Shown: piece by piece, positions 46,155-54,058 of the stretch
Layout of the letters: each line of letters starts with the position of its first letter
Numbering within the stretch: position 1 is the stretch's first letter
From: SIG452 sp045638525
GTDB lineage: Bacteria; Bacillota; Clostridia; UMGS1840
Reading direction: 5' to 3'
Assembly: GCA_045638525.1 (NCBI GenBank)
Contig: JAZUBQ010000029.1
Location: 43,904-107,903, forward strand
Length of the DNA: 64,000 nt
The notes under the pieces: model-generated
Told to the model about the DNA's origin: nothing
The model's input: only the letters and a program-made list of their open reading frames with translations
Database searches by the model: none
Program-made: the position numbers and the translations under genes

Positions 46155-46627
46155 TCAAAACAAAAATTATTTCAGTTGGAAAACTAAAAGAAAAAGCCAC
46201 CCGTGATTTGCTGTCGGAATACGAAAAACGCCTCGGCAGATATACAGAATTTTCCCACATTGAAGTTGCAGACCTTTCTGTCAGTGACCGACCGTCGGAA
46301 AAAGAAATTGAAGGTGTTCTGCAAAAAGAAGGTGTACAGATTCTAAAGCATTTACCCAAAAATATGATAACGGTTGCCATGGCGATTGACGGAAAAAGCT
46401 ATTCTTCCGAAGAATTTGCAACCCTCATCGACCAAAAGCAAACCGAAGGCGGGCTTTGTTTTGTCATCGGCAGTTCTCACGGACTGCATCCCGATGTGAT
46501 AAACGCCTGTCAGATGAGAATTTCCCTCTCTAAAATGACCCTTCCCCACAATTTGGCACGTCTGATTTTAACCGAACAGATTTACCGTGGCTTTAAAATT
46601 TTAAATAACGAAAGTTATCACAAATAA
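46151..46627 (+). CDS. rlmH: 23S rRNA pseudouridine-1915 N3-methyltransferase
   Basis: A 158-residue SPOUT methyltransferase (RlmH/YbeA), which methylates pseudouridine 1915 in helix 69 of 23S rRNA. The knot-forming C-terminal region reads FVIGSSHGL and SLSKMTLPHNLARLIL, followed by EQIYRGFKI and the terminal SYHK. Its ATGA overlaps the walJ stop. Last of the murA unit; no terminator is obvious after it. Confidence 0.96.
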   Translation: MIKTKIISVGKLKEKATRDLLSEYEKRLGRYTEFSHIEVADLSVSDRPSEKEIEGVLQKEGVQILKHLPKNMITVAMAIDGKSYSSEEFATLIDQKQTEGGLCFVIGSSHGLHPDVINACQMRISLSKMTLPHNLARLILTEQIYRGFKILNNESYHK

Positions 46628-46737
46628 TGGAAATCGCTTTTTGGTAAAGTTGTGTGTTCTTTTTAAAAAATAACTCCGGGCAGACTCTTTACGAAGTTCC
46701 TAAAATAAAAATATTTCAAACTTTTTTGGAAAAACTC

Positions 46738-46766
46738 TTGACTTTACAAAACCAAAGTGCTATAAT
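46738..46766 (+). promoter_or_regulatory. Promoter of the T-box operon
   Basis: -35 TTGACT (46738-46743), 17-bp spacer, -10 TATAAT (46761-46766). The leader begins near 46773. Confidence 0.88.
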
Positions 46767-46772
46767 CGCCTT

Positions 46773-47057
46773 ATCAAATGCGAAGATCAGAAACCAGTAG
46801 GTTGGAAAGAACCTGGAGAGAGTTGCCGGATGGTGCGAGGCAATGGGGGCGTCCTTCTCGAATTCCTTCTGTTAGCAGTGCACTGAATGAGAGCAATCTT
46901 TAGTAGGATGCAACGGGAGTTCCCGTTACAGAACTAAGGTATGTATGTACCTGATAAGGTCGCTACCGTGAGATAGCGACGAACTGAGGTGGTACCACGG
47001 AAATGATATTTTCGTCCTCTGTATCCTGAAACAGGATTGCAGAGGGCGTTTTTTTAT
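46773..47057 (+). promoter_or_regulatory. T-box leader, probably tRNA-Phe responsive
   Basis: Stem I begins with CAGAA...TTCTG pairing. Its 5' strand has the AGTA S-turn signature and its 3' strand GAA followed by TTC (46863-46865), the likely Phe specifier codon. The T-box GAGGTGGTACCACGG is at 46986-47000, with UGGU matching an A73 tRNA. Stem III is GTCGCTA/TAGCGAC. The terminator (about 47016-47046, T7) overlaps the region downstream of the T-box. Uncharged tRNA should allow read-through into the CoA ligase and ACT genes. Confidence 0.9.
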
Positions 47058-47117
47058 TTCATCCTTTGCAAACCCTGCGATAACAAATTTGATGCGTAAT
47101 GGAAAGGATGAACAAAA

Positions 47118-48425
47118 ATGACTCAGAAATACTACCAGAAAGATATTGAAACCATGTCCCGTGAAGATATGAAAAAACTTCAGTCGGAAAAATTGGTGAA
47201 ACAAGTAAAACACGTTTATGAAAACGTTCCCTATTATAAAAAGCTCATGGATGAAAAGGGTGTAACTCCCGATGATATTAAAGGGATCGACGATTTACAT
47301 AAGCTTCCGTTTTTAACCAAAGCAGATTTAAGAGACGCTTATCCCTACGGACTGCTTGCAAAACCGCTGGATGAATGTGTTCGTATTCATTCTACCTCCG
47401 GGACAACAGGCAAACGTGTGGTTGCGTTCTATACACAGCACGATGTTGACCTTTGGGATGATTGCTGTGCCCGTGCCATTGTTGCTACCGGTGCAGATAA
47501 AAAAGATGTTTGTCAGGTTGCTTATGGCTACGGTTTATTCACCGGCGGTATGGGTCTCCACGGTGGCTCCGGTAAGGTTGGTTGCCTGACCCTCCCCATG
47601 TCATCGGGTAACACAGAAAGACAGATTCAGTTTATGATGGATTTAAATGCCACTCTGCTTTGCTGTACCCCCTCTTATGCAGCATATATTGGCGAAACCT
47701 TAAAAGAACAAGGCTACAAACCTGAGGATATTCCGTTAAAAGCCGGTATCTTTGGTGCAGAACCCTGGACCGAAGAAATGAGAAAAGGCATTGAAGCAAC
47801 TTTGGGCATCAAAGCGTATGACATTTATGGTTTGACAGAATCAACCGGCCCCGGGGTTGCATTTGAATGTAGCGAACAGAACGGTATGCACGTAAACGAA
47901 GACCATTTCTTTGCAGAAATTATTGACCCCGATACCGGTGAAGTTCTTCCCGAAGGCGAAAAAGGTGAACTGGTGTTCACTTCTTTAGACAAAGAAGCAT
48001 TTCCGCTTCTTCGTTACAGAACCAGAGATATTTGTGTTCTGACCCGCAACAAATGTTCTTGCGGCAGAACTCTGGTAAAAATGGCAAAACCCATGGGCAG
48101 AACCGATGATATGCTCATCATCCGTGGTGTGAACGTGTTCCCCAGTCAGATTGAAACAGTTCTCTTAAAAGAAGGCTATGAACCGAACTATCAGATTGTT
48201 GTTGACCGTGTGAACAATAACGATACATTTGAAATAAATGTAGAAATGCCTCCGGAACAGTTTACCGATATCGTAAGCGATGTTCTTAAAATGGAAAAAG
48301 CACTTGCAAATGCAATGAAGATTATGCTTGGAATCAATCCGACCGTTCATCTTGTTGCTCCAAAAACCATTGCTCGTTCAGAAGGTAAAGCAGTTCGTGT
48401 GATTGACAAACGTAAATTGATTTAA
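47118..48425 (+). CDS. paaK: Phenylacetate-CoA ligase
   Basis: A 435-residue adenylate-forming ligase of the PaaK type. The P-loop is STSGTTGKR; other motifs are YGYGLFTGG, FGAEPW, YDIYGLTESTGPG, YRTRDIC and GRTDDMLIIRGVNVFP. A small Cys set (CSCGRT) is typical. It joins an aryl acetate such as phenylacetate or indoleacetate to CoA. Control by a Phe-type T-box suggests a role in making phenylalanine from phenylacetate (via phenylacetyl-CoA and reductive carboxylation) rather than in degradation. GGAAAGGATG precedes the ATG. Confidence 0.9.
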   Translation: MTQKYYQKDIETMSREDMKKLQSEKLVKQVKHVYENVPYYKKLMDEKGVTPDDIKGIDDLHKLPFLTKADLRDAYPYGLLAKPLDECVRIHSTSGTTGKRVVAFYTQHDVDLWDDCCARAIVATGADKKDVCQVAYGYGLFTGGMGLHGGSGKVGCLTLPMSSGNTERQIQFMMDLNATLLCCTPSYAAYIGETLKEQGYKPEDIPLKAGIFGAEPWTEEMRKGIEATLGIKAYDIYGLTESTGPGVAFECSEQNGMHVNEDHFFAEIIDPDTGEVLPEGEKGELVFTSLDKEAFPLLRYRTRDICVLTRNKCSCGRTLVKMAKPMGRTDDMLIIRGVNVFPSQIETVLLKEGYEPNYQIVVDRVNNNDTFEINVEMPPEQFTDIVSDVLKMEKALANAMKIMLGINPTVHLVAPKTIARSEGKAVRVIDKRKLI

Positions 48426-48444
48426 TGAGAGGAGAGCTTTTATT

Positions 48445-48876
48445 ATGGCAATTAAACAGTTAACCGTATTTGTTCCAAACAGAAAAGGCACCATTGTTGC
48501 AGTTACTGATATTCTTGCAAAAAACAACATCAATATGAGAGCCCTTTCGATTGCTGAAACAGAAGATTTCGGAATTCTCAGACTGATTGTAAATGACGAA
48601 ACTTCTGCAGAAAAAGTGCTCAAAGAAAACGGATACCTGATTAAAGTGGTTGACGTGTTGGGAGTTAAAATCGGCGATGCTCCCGGAAAACTGACCGCAG
48701 CGTTGGATGTTTTGGATAAAAAAGATATCAATGTGGAATATCTGTATGCATTTATGGCACGTACCGAAAAACACGCATATGTTGTATTAAGAGTGGCAGA
48801 TAATGCCGCTGCAGAAGTAGCACTGGAAAGTGCAGGATTCCACTTGATTACCGAAAGTGATATTGAAAAATTATAA
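48445..48876 (+). CDS. Tandem ACT-domain protein
   Basis: A 143-residue protein made of two ACT domains (about 1-68 and 69-143), the ligand-binding module of amino-acid-controlled enzymes. The first reads LTVFVPNRKGTIVAVTDIL, the second KIGDAPGKLTAALDVL. Genes of this kind often follow phenylacetate-CoA ligases in anaerobes and may sense aromatic amino acids. Starts 19 nt after paaK behind GAGAGGAG; same T-box unit. Confidence 0.88.
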   Translation: MAIKQLTVFVPNRKGTIVAVTDILAKNNINMRALSIAETEDFGILRLIVNDETSAEKVLKENGYLIKVVDVLGVKIGDAPGKLTAALDVLDKKDINVEYLYAFMARTEKHAYVVLRVADNAAAEVALESAGFHLITESDIEKL

Positions 48877-48919
48877 ATAAAACATCAAGATGAAATGTAT
48901 CAAAAAGCGGCATTTCACC

Positions 48920-48949
48920 TTGACAAAATCCTATCAGTCGTGGTAAAAT
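48920..48949 (+). promoter_or_regulatory. Promoter of the attenuator-controlled aro operon
   Basis: -35 TTGACA (48920-48925), 18-bp spacer, -10 TAAAAT (48944-48949). The -35 lies in the 3' arm of an imperfect inverted repeat (48888-48923). Confidence 0.75.
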
Positions 48950-48978
48950 AAAGGGAAATATATAAAAAGGTAATTGTT

Positions 48979-49098
48979 ATGAACGTATCATTGATCAATG
49001 CAAGTAAATATTACTTTAGCTATTGCGTAGTCTTTTATTGTGGCTATGCTTATTTTGCGTTACAACAGTTACTGGTGAGAGTGAAAAACAGTTTATAG
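48979..49098 (+). CDS. Aromatic-rich leader peptide
   Basis: A 39-codon reading frame, ATG 48979 to TAG 49098, with AAAAGG about eight bases upstream. Residues 11-26 contain six Tyr and three Phe (KYYFSYCVVFYCGYAYF, codons from 49006). The product itself is unlikely to have a function. As in pheL-type leaders, slow decoding of Tyr/Phe codons would stall the ribosome and decide the fold of the RNA downstream. The reading frame overlaps antiterminator strand 49068-49079 and lies between the promoter (48920-48949) and the terminator (49122-49159). Confidence 0.85.
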   Translation: MNVSLINASKYYFSYCVVFYCGYAYFALQQLLVRVKNSL

Positions 49099-49159
49099 CA
49101 ATATTTTTACAATGTTTGAAGCCTCACTTGTAACACTACAGGTGAGGTTTTTCTTTTTT
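49068..49159 (+). terminator. Transcription attenuator before pheA
   Basis: Terminator: 49122-49132 with 49137-49147 (11 bp, one G-U), ACAC loop, then T5CT6. The competing antiterminator GTTACTGGTGAG (49068-49079), inside the leader frame, pairs with CTCACTTGTAAC (49123-49134), 11 of 12 positions including one G-U. A ribosome stalled at the Tyr/Phe codons (49009-49056) leaves 49068-49079 free and blocks termination; one reaching the stop codon at 49096 covers it and allows termination. Confidence 0.85.
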
Positions 49160-49179
49160 GAGAAGGGATGGGATGTACA

Positions 49180-50268
49180 ATGGCAAACAAATTGGAAGAA
49201 GCAAGAAAGATTATCAACGAAGTGGATTCTAAAATGGCAGAACTCTTCCTCGAAAGAATGCGAGCTGCCGAACTGGTTTTTGAACATAAAAAGGAATTTG
49301 GTCTCCCCATCCTTGACAAAGAACGAGAAGCTGTTGTCATTGAAAAAAACGCAGCAATGATTGAAGACGATGTTTTAAAGGAATACTACATTGACTATAT
49401 TAAAAATCTGATGTCAATTTCCAGAGCCTACCAACATCGGATGCAATCAGGGCTGAAGGTTGCCTACAGTGGCGTCCCGGGAGCATTTGCTCACATTGCG
49501 GCAGGCAAAATCTTTGCCAACAGCAACCGGGTATCTTACCGTGATTTTAAATCAGCATATACTGCAGTTGAAAACGCCGAAGCCGATGTTGCAGTGCTTC
49601 CCATTGAAAACAGCTATGCCGGAGAAGTGGGACAGACAATCGACCTTATCTTTTCAGGCGGACTGGTCATAAACGGCATCTACGAATTGGAAATTCGCCA
49701 GAATTTACTGGGGCTTCCCGATGCAACGACAGAAGATATCACCAAAGTTACCAGTCAGCCGCAGGCACTCAACCAATGTCACGAATACATCCAGCAAAAA
49801 GGATTCGAGACCGAGGAGGCGAACAACACCGCAACCGCCGCAAAAACGGTTGCAACAAAAAAAGACAAATCCCTCGGTGCCATCGCCAGTGCAGAAACAG
49901 CAGAAATATACGGATTAAAGGTTCTGCAGTCTGACATCAATAAGAGCAGCGATAACACTACTCGTTTTGCGGTTCTTTCCAAAGCAAGAGCGAACTCCCC
50001 TGCTCTTCCCAACTCGGTTCTGATGTTCACCGTTAAGAATGAAGCAGGTTCTTTGGCGAATGCCATCGGTATTATCGGAAAATACGGATACAATATGACG
50101 GCACTTCGCAGCCGACCGCTCAAACAACATTCCTGGCAATATTATTTTTACATTGAGATTGACGGAACAACCGATCACGAAACCGGAAAACAAATGCTTT
50201 TAGAATTAAATAAAGTGTGTGATAAACTAAAAGTAGCGGGAACGTATGCACCACATAGCAAAATATGA
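49180..50268 (+). CDS. pheA: Bifunctional chorismate mutase/prephenate dehydratase
   Basis: A 362-residue P-protein. Residues 1-85 are an AroQ-type chorismate mutase (KLEEARKIINEVDSKMAELF, RMRAAE). Residues 90-275 are prephenate dehydratase (VAYSGVPGAFAHIAA, ENSYAGEVGQ, and the catalytic NTTRFAVL). Residues 280-362 are an ACT domain (SVLMFTVKNEAGSLANAI) for Phe feedback. It converts chorismate to phenylpyruvate. ATG 49180 is preferred over ATG 49168, which directly abuts the ribosome site. First structural gene after the attenuator. Confidence 0.96.
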   Translation: MANKLEEARKIINEVDSKMAELFLERMRAAELVFEHKKEFGLPILDKEREAVVIEKNAAMIEDDVLKEYYIDYIKNLMSISRAYQHRMQSGLKVAYSGVPGAFAHIAAGKIFANSNRVSYRDFKSAYTAVENAEADVAVLPIENSYAGEVGQTIDLIFSGGLVINGIYELEIRQNLLGLPDATTEDITKVTSQPQALNQCHEYIQQKGFETEEANNTATAAKTVATKKDKSLGAIASAETAEIYGLKVLQSDINKSSDNTTRFAVLSKARANSPALPNSVLMFTVKNEAGSLANAIGIIGKYGYNMTALRSRPLKQHSWQYYFYIEIDGTTDHETGKQMLLELNKVCDKLKVAGTYAPHSKI

Positions 50269-50279
50269 GGAATTTTGAC

Positions 50280-51284
50280 ATGAAGATACATATGAATTTA
50301 AACGAAAACAGCTATGACATTGTTGTACAACGCGGTATTCTTGCACAAGCAGGCGAAAACCTGAATTTAAACCGACGTGTTCTTGTGGTTACCGACTGCC
50401 AAGTTCCCGAAGCGTATGCAAAAACTGTTGCCGCACAATGTAAGCAACCGGTCATCTGCACCATCCGACAGGGGGAAGAATCCAAAAGTCTTGAAACCTT
50501 TGGAACCCTTCTTGAAACTATGCTTGACAACGGATTTTCCAGAAAAGACTGTGTGGTAGCAGTCGGCGGCGGCGTTTGCGGAGACCTTTCAGGGTTTGTG
50601 GCATCGGCTTATATGCGTGGAATTGATTTTTACAACATTCCAACCACCCTGTTATCGCAAATTGATTCCTCCATCGGCGGAAAAACGGCGATTAACTTTA
50701 AAAATGTCAAAAACATTGTGGGTGCTTTTTATCAGCCAAAAAAAGTGTTGATTGACCCTGATGTTTTGTCCACGCTTCCCGATAGGCAAATTGCAAACGG
50801 TCTTGCGGAAGCCATCAAAATGTCTCTCACTTCCGATTGCGAACTGTTTGACATTTTTGAAAATCAAAATATCAACGAAAAGATAGATGAAATCATTGTC
50901 CGTTCTCTGAACATCAAAAAAGATGTTGTAGAACAGGACGAAAAAGAAGCAGGACTTCGGAAAATTCTCAATTTTGGTCATACCATCGGACACGGAATTG
51001 AAACCAGCTCATCCCTTTATCACGGCGAATGTGTGGCACTGGGTATGATTCCTATGTGTGATGAAGCAATCAGACCAAGAGTAACAGAAGTTCTAAAAAA
51101 ATGCAATTTATATCAGCAGATTGCATTGGATTGGGACAAAATTGCCCAAGCGGCATTTCACGATAAAAAAGCTGATGGCGACTCTGTAACAGTAACAACC
51201 GTTTCCGAAATTGGTTGTTTTGAATTAAAAACAATGCAATGCAGTGAAGTCATCGAAATGGCAAAAAAATGTTTTAGGGAGTGA
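50280..51284 (+). CDS. aroB: 3-dehydroquinate synthase
   Basis: A 334-residue NAD- and Zn-dependent enzyme making 3-dehydroquinate from DAHP, step 2 of the shikimate pathway. Seen: the nucleotide-binding AVGGGVCGDLSGFVAS, TTLLSQIDSSIGGKTAIN, and the Zn ligands in GLAEAIK, GHTIGHG and LYHGE. ATG 50280 has GAGGAA six bases upstream; an in-frame ATG at 50265 overlaps the pheA stop and is that ribosome site itself. Confidence 0.96.
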   Translation: MKIHMNLNENSYDIVVQRGILAQAGENLNLNRRVLVVTDCQVPEAYAKTVAAQCKQPVICTIRQGEESKSLETFGTLLETMLDNGFSRKDCVVAVGGGVCGDLSGFVASAYMRGIDFYNIPTTLLSQIDSSIGGKTAINFKNVKNIVGAFYQPKKVLIDPDVLSTLPDRQIANGLAEAIKMSLTSDCELFDIFENQNINEKIDEIIVRSLNIKKDVVEQDEKEAGLRKILNFGHTIGHGIETSSSLYHGECVALGMIPMCDEAIRPRVTEVLKKCNLYQQIALDWDKIAQAAFHDKKADGDSVTVTTVSEIGCFELKTMQCSEVIEMAKKCFRE

Positions 51285-51289
51285 TTTTT

Positions 51290-52378
51290 TTGAAAAATAC
51301 ATTTGGAAACAGCGTGGCAGTTACCTTGTTTGGGGAAAGCCACGGAGAATTTATCGGCGCAGTTTTAGATGGTTTGGCACCGGGAATCCGGGTAGATGAA
51401 GAATATATCCGTCATTTGCTTTTTTTAAGAAGACCCGATGGCAAAATTTCAACTCCCAGAAAAGAACAGGATAATTTTAAAATTGTCAGCGGTGTGATAA
51501 ACGGTATCACCACCGGAACCCCCATCACCATCTTAATCCCTAATGAAAACGTAAAAAGCGGTGACTATTCCGCAATGAAAACCGTTGCCAGACCTTCCCA
51601 CGCAGATTATACCGCTCAGTGCAAATATCACGGATTTCAAGATTCACGAGGTGGCGGGCATTTTAGCGGAAGAATCACGGCGGCATTGGTTGCAGCCGGT
51701 GCAATCTGTAAGGCAGCGTTGGAACAAAAGGGAATTTTAATTGGAACCCACGTGAAAAAATGTGCAAAAATCTCAGACAGAGAGTTTGACGACTATTGTT
51801 CGGATATTAAAAATTTGAATGAAAAAACCTTCGCAGTTTTGGATGAAAATAAAATCGAAGTAATGACAAACGCCATTTTAGCTGCAGCTTCGGAAGGTGA
51901 CAGCGTAGGCGGTGTATTGGAAACTGCAATCATCGGTATGCCCGAAGGGGTGGGAGAACCTTGGTTCGATTCATTGGAGAGTGTCATTTCCCATATGATG
52001 TTTTCCATTCCTGCGGTAAAAGGAATTGAGTTTGGCGAAGGCTTTGCAATTTCAGATATGAAAGGCTCCGAAGCCAATGACCCAATGAAGATAGAAAACG
52101 GAAAAATTGTGACCGAAACCAATCACAACGGCGGTCTAAACGGCGGCATCACCAACGGAATGCCCATCATTTTCAGAACTGCCATCAAACCCACACCCAC
52201 CATTTTTAAACCACAAAATACGGTGGATTTTCATACAATGAGCGAAACTGTTTTAGAGCCGAAGGGCAGACACGACCCCGCCATTGTGCACAGAGCAAGA
52301 GTGGTGCAGGATGCGGCAACCGCCATTGCACTTTGTGATGCTTTGGCAATGCGGTTCGGAACAGACTGGTTGAGGTAG
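51290..52378 (+). CDS. aroC: Chorismate synthase
   Basis: A 362-residue FMN-dependent enzyme, last step of the shikimate pathway (EPSP to chorismate). Signatures: FGNSVAVTLFGESHG at the N-terminus, RPSHADYTAQCKYHG, DSRGGGHFSGRITAA, and the C-terminal GRHDPAIVHRARVV. TTG 51290 gives the normal length and has AGGGAG upstream; GTG 51281 overlaps that ribosome site. The aroB stop codon is directly before. Confidence 0.96.
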   Translation: MKNTFGNSVAVTLFGESHGEFIGAVLDGLAPGIRVDEEYIRHLLFLRRPDGKISTPRKEQDNFKIVSGVINGITTGTPITILIPNENVKSGDYSAMKTVARPSHADYTAQCKYHGFQDSRGGGHFSGRITAALVAAGAICKAALEQKGILIGTHVKKCAKISDREFDDYCSDIKNLNEKTFAVLDENKIEVMTNAILAAASEGDSVGGVLETAIIGMPEGVGEPWFDSLESVISHMMFSIPAVKGIEFGEGFAISDMKGSEANDPMKIENGKIVTETNHNGGLNGGITNGMPIIFRTAIKPTPTIFKPQNTVDFHTMSETVLEPKGRHDPAIVHRARVVQDAATAIALCDALAMRFGTDWLR

Positions 52379-52384
52379 GAAACG

Positions 52385-53632
52385 ATGAAACAATATGGAC
52401 TGATCGGAAAAAAACTGACTCACAGCTTTTCCAAAGAAATTCACAACAAACTTGCCGATTATCCCTATGACCTGATCGAACTTGCCGAAGACGAAATCGA
52501 GCCATTTTTTCAAAAGAAAAAATTTGTCGCAGTGAATGTGACAATTCCCTATAAAGAAACAGTGATTCCCTTCTTAGATGAGGTAAGTGATGTTGCCAAA
52601 AGAATTGGTGCAGTAAATACTGTTGTGCAAAAAGATGGTAAATTATACGGCTACAACACCGATTATTACGGAATGAAAGCGTTAATTGAAAAAATCGGAA
52701 TCGGTTTTCAGCAGAAAAAAGTGTTGATTTTAGGAACCGGCGGAACCAGCAAAACCGCAAACGTTTTGGCGAAGGATTTGGGAGCATCCGAAATTCTTAC
52801 CGTTTCCCGAAATGAAAAAGATGGCGTCATCACCTATCCGGAAGCCATCGAAAGCCATTTGGATGCTAATATTATCATCAACACCACTCCTTCGGGAATG
52901 TATCCGGATTGTGAGGGAAAACCTATGGACATTTCCACATTTGCCTCGTTGGAAGGTGTGGTGGATGCGGTGTATAATCCACTTCGCACCAATTTGGTGG
53001 CAGATGCCAAAAGAAAAGGTATCAAAGCCGAAGGCGGACTGTATATGCTTGTGATGCAAGCGGTGGCTGCGGCAGAAAAATTTTCAGACACCAAAATCGA
53101 ACAAACGATTGCCGACCAGGTGTTTGCATCGGTGTTGGCTTCCAAAGAAAATATCGTGCTGACGGGAATGCCCGGAAGCGGAAAAAGCACCGTCGGAAAT
53201 CTTTTGAAGTTAGATGACTTTCAATTTGTAGACACCGATAAAGAAATCGAAAAACGATGCGGATGCCCCATTAAAGAGCTGATTGCAACCAGGGGGGAAC
53301 CCTATTTCAGAGATTTGGAAACCGAAGTCATTTTCGATATTTCCCAAAAAAGTTCCTGCATTATTGCGACTGGTGGCGGAACCATTTTAAGGGAAGAAAA
53401 TGTGAACTGCTTAAAACGAAACGGGAAACTGTTCTTCTTAAATGCCGATTTTAAACGATTGCAGGCAACTTCTGACAGACCGCTATCCGATACTTATGAA
53501 AAGCTTCAGAAGTTATATGATGAACGCATCGAAATTTACAAAGCCTCAGCCGATGTCATTGTGCCGGATATGGCAACACCGGCTGAAGAAGCAGACTATA
53601 TTTTAAAGAAACGAAAAGAGCTGATAGTATGA
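52385..53632 (+). CDS. aroE/aroK: Shikimate dehydrogenase-shikimate kinase fusion
   Basis: A 415-residue bifunctional protein. Residues 1-250 are AroE: GLIGKKLTHSFSKEIH (substrate binding), NVTIPYKE (catalytic Lys), NTDYYGM, and the NADP loop ILGTGGTSKTA. Residues 255-415 are AroK: P-loop GMPGSGKST, DTDKEIEKR, RDLETEV, ATGGGTILR and SDRPLS. It performs two steps that are not adjacent in the usual order of genes but are consecutive in the pathway (dehydroshikimate to shikimate to shikimate-3-phosphate). The join lies at about residue 250 with no linker of note. Confidence 0.95.
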   Translation: MKQYGLIGKKLTHSFSKEIHNKLADYPYDLIELAEDEIEPFFQKKKFVAVNVTIPYKETVIPFLDEVSDVAKRIGAVNTVVQKDGKLYGYNTDYYGMKALIEKIGIGFQQKKVLILGTGGTSKTANVLAKDLGASEILTVSRNEKDGVITYPEAIESHLDANIIINTTPSGMYPDCEGKPMDISTFASLEGVVDAVYNPLRTNLVADAKRKGIKAEGGLYMLVMQAVAAAEKFSDTKIEQTIADQVFASVLASKENIVLTGMPGSGKSTVGNLLKLDDFQFVDTDKEIEKRCGCPIKELIATRGEPYFRDLETEVIFDISQKSSCIIATGGGTILREENVNCLKRNGKLFFLNADFKRLQATSDRPLSDTYEKLQKLYDERIEIYKASADVIVPDMATPAEEADYILKKRKELIV

Positions 53633-54057
53633 AAATTCTGGTCATAAACGGTCCCAACTTAAATATGCTGGGAATCAGAGAACCTGACCACTACGGCAGA
53701 GAAACTTATGCCGACTTATGCAAAAAAATTCAAACCTATTGCGACAAGAAACAGATTGAAGTAACCCTCTACCAATCCAATCACCAAGGCGACCTTGTGG
53801 ATAAAATTCAACAAGCCTATCAAACCATGGATGGCATCATCATCAATCCGGGTGCCTACACTCATACCAGCATCGCCATTTTGGATGCGGTAAAATCGGT
53901 GAATGTTCCAACGGTTGAGGTGCACATCTCAAAAGTAGAAGAACGAGAAGATTTCAGACAGATCAGTTATGTCCGTGCTGCCTGTGTGAAAACCATTACC
54001 GGTCACGGCACAGATGGCTATATCGAAGCCATTGACTATCTGATGGAAGGGAAATAA
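53629..54057 (+). CDS. aroQ: Type II 3-dehydroquinate dehydratase
   Basis: A 142-residue dodecameric-type dehydroquinase. Catalytic Tyr is in HYGRETY, with GPNLNMLGIREP at the N-terminus, QSNHQGDLVDKIQ, NPGAYTHTSIA and the EVHISKVEERE region with the catalytic His. It overlaps the aroE/aroK stop by 4 nt (ATGA), indicating translational coupling. Confidence 0.96.
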   Translation: MKILVINGPNLNMLGIREPDHYGRETYADLCKKIQTYCDKKQIEVTLYQSNHQGDLVDKIQQAYQTMDGIIINPGAYTHTSIAILDAVKSVNVPTVEVHISKVEEREDFRQISYVRAACVKTITGHGTDGYIEAIDYLMEGK

Positions 54058-54058
54058 T

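Noticed and set aside
48888..48923. Inverted repeat CAAGATGAAATG/CATTTCACCTTG as terminator of the T-box unit
   Set aside because: There is one mismatch, no T-run, and the 3' arm contains the -35 of the next promoter; it may be an operator but cannot be called a terminator.
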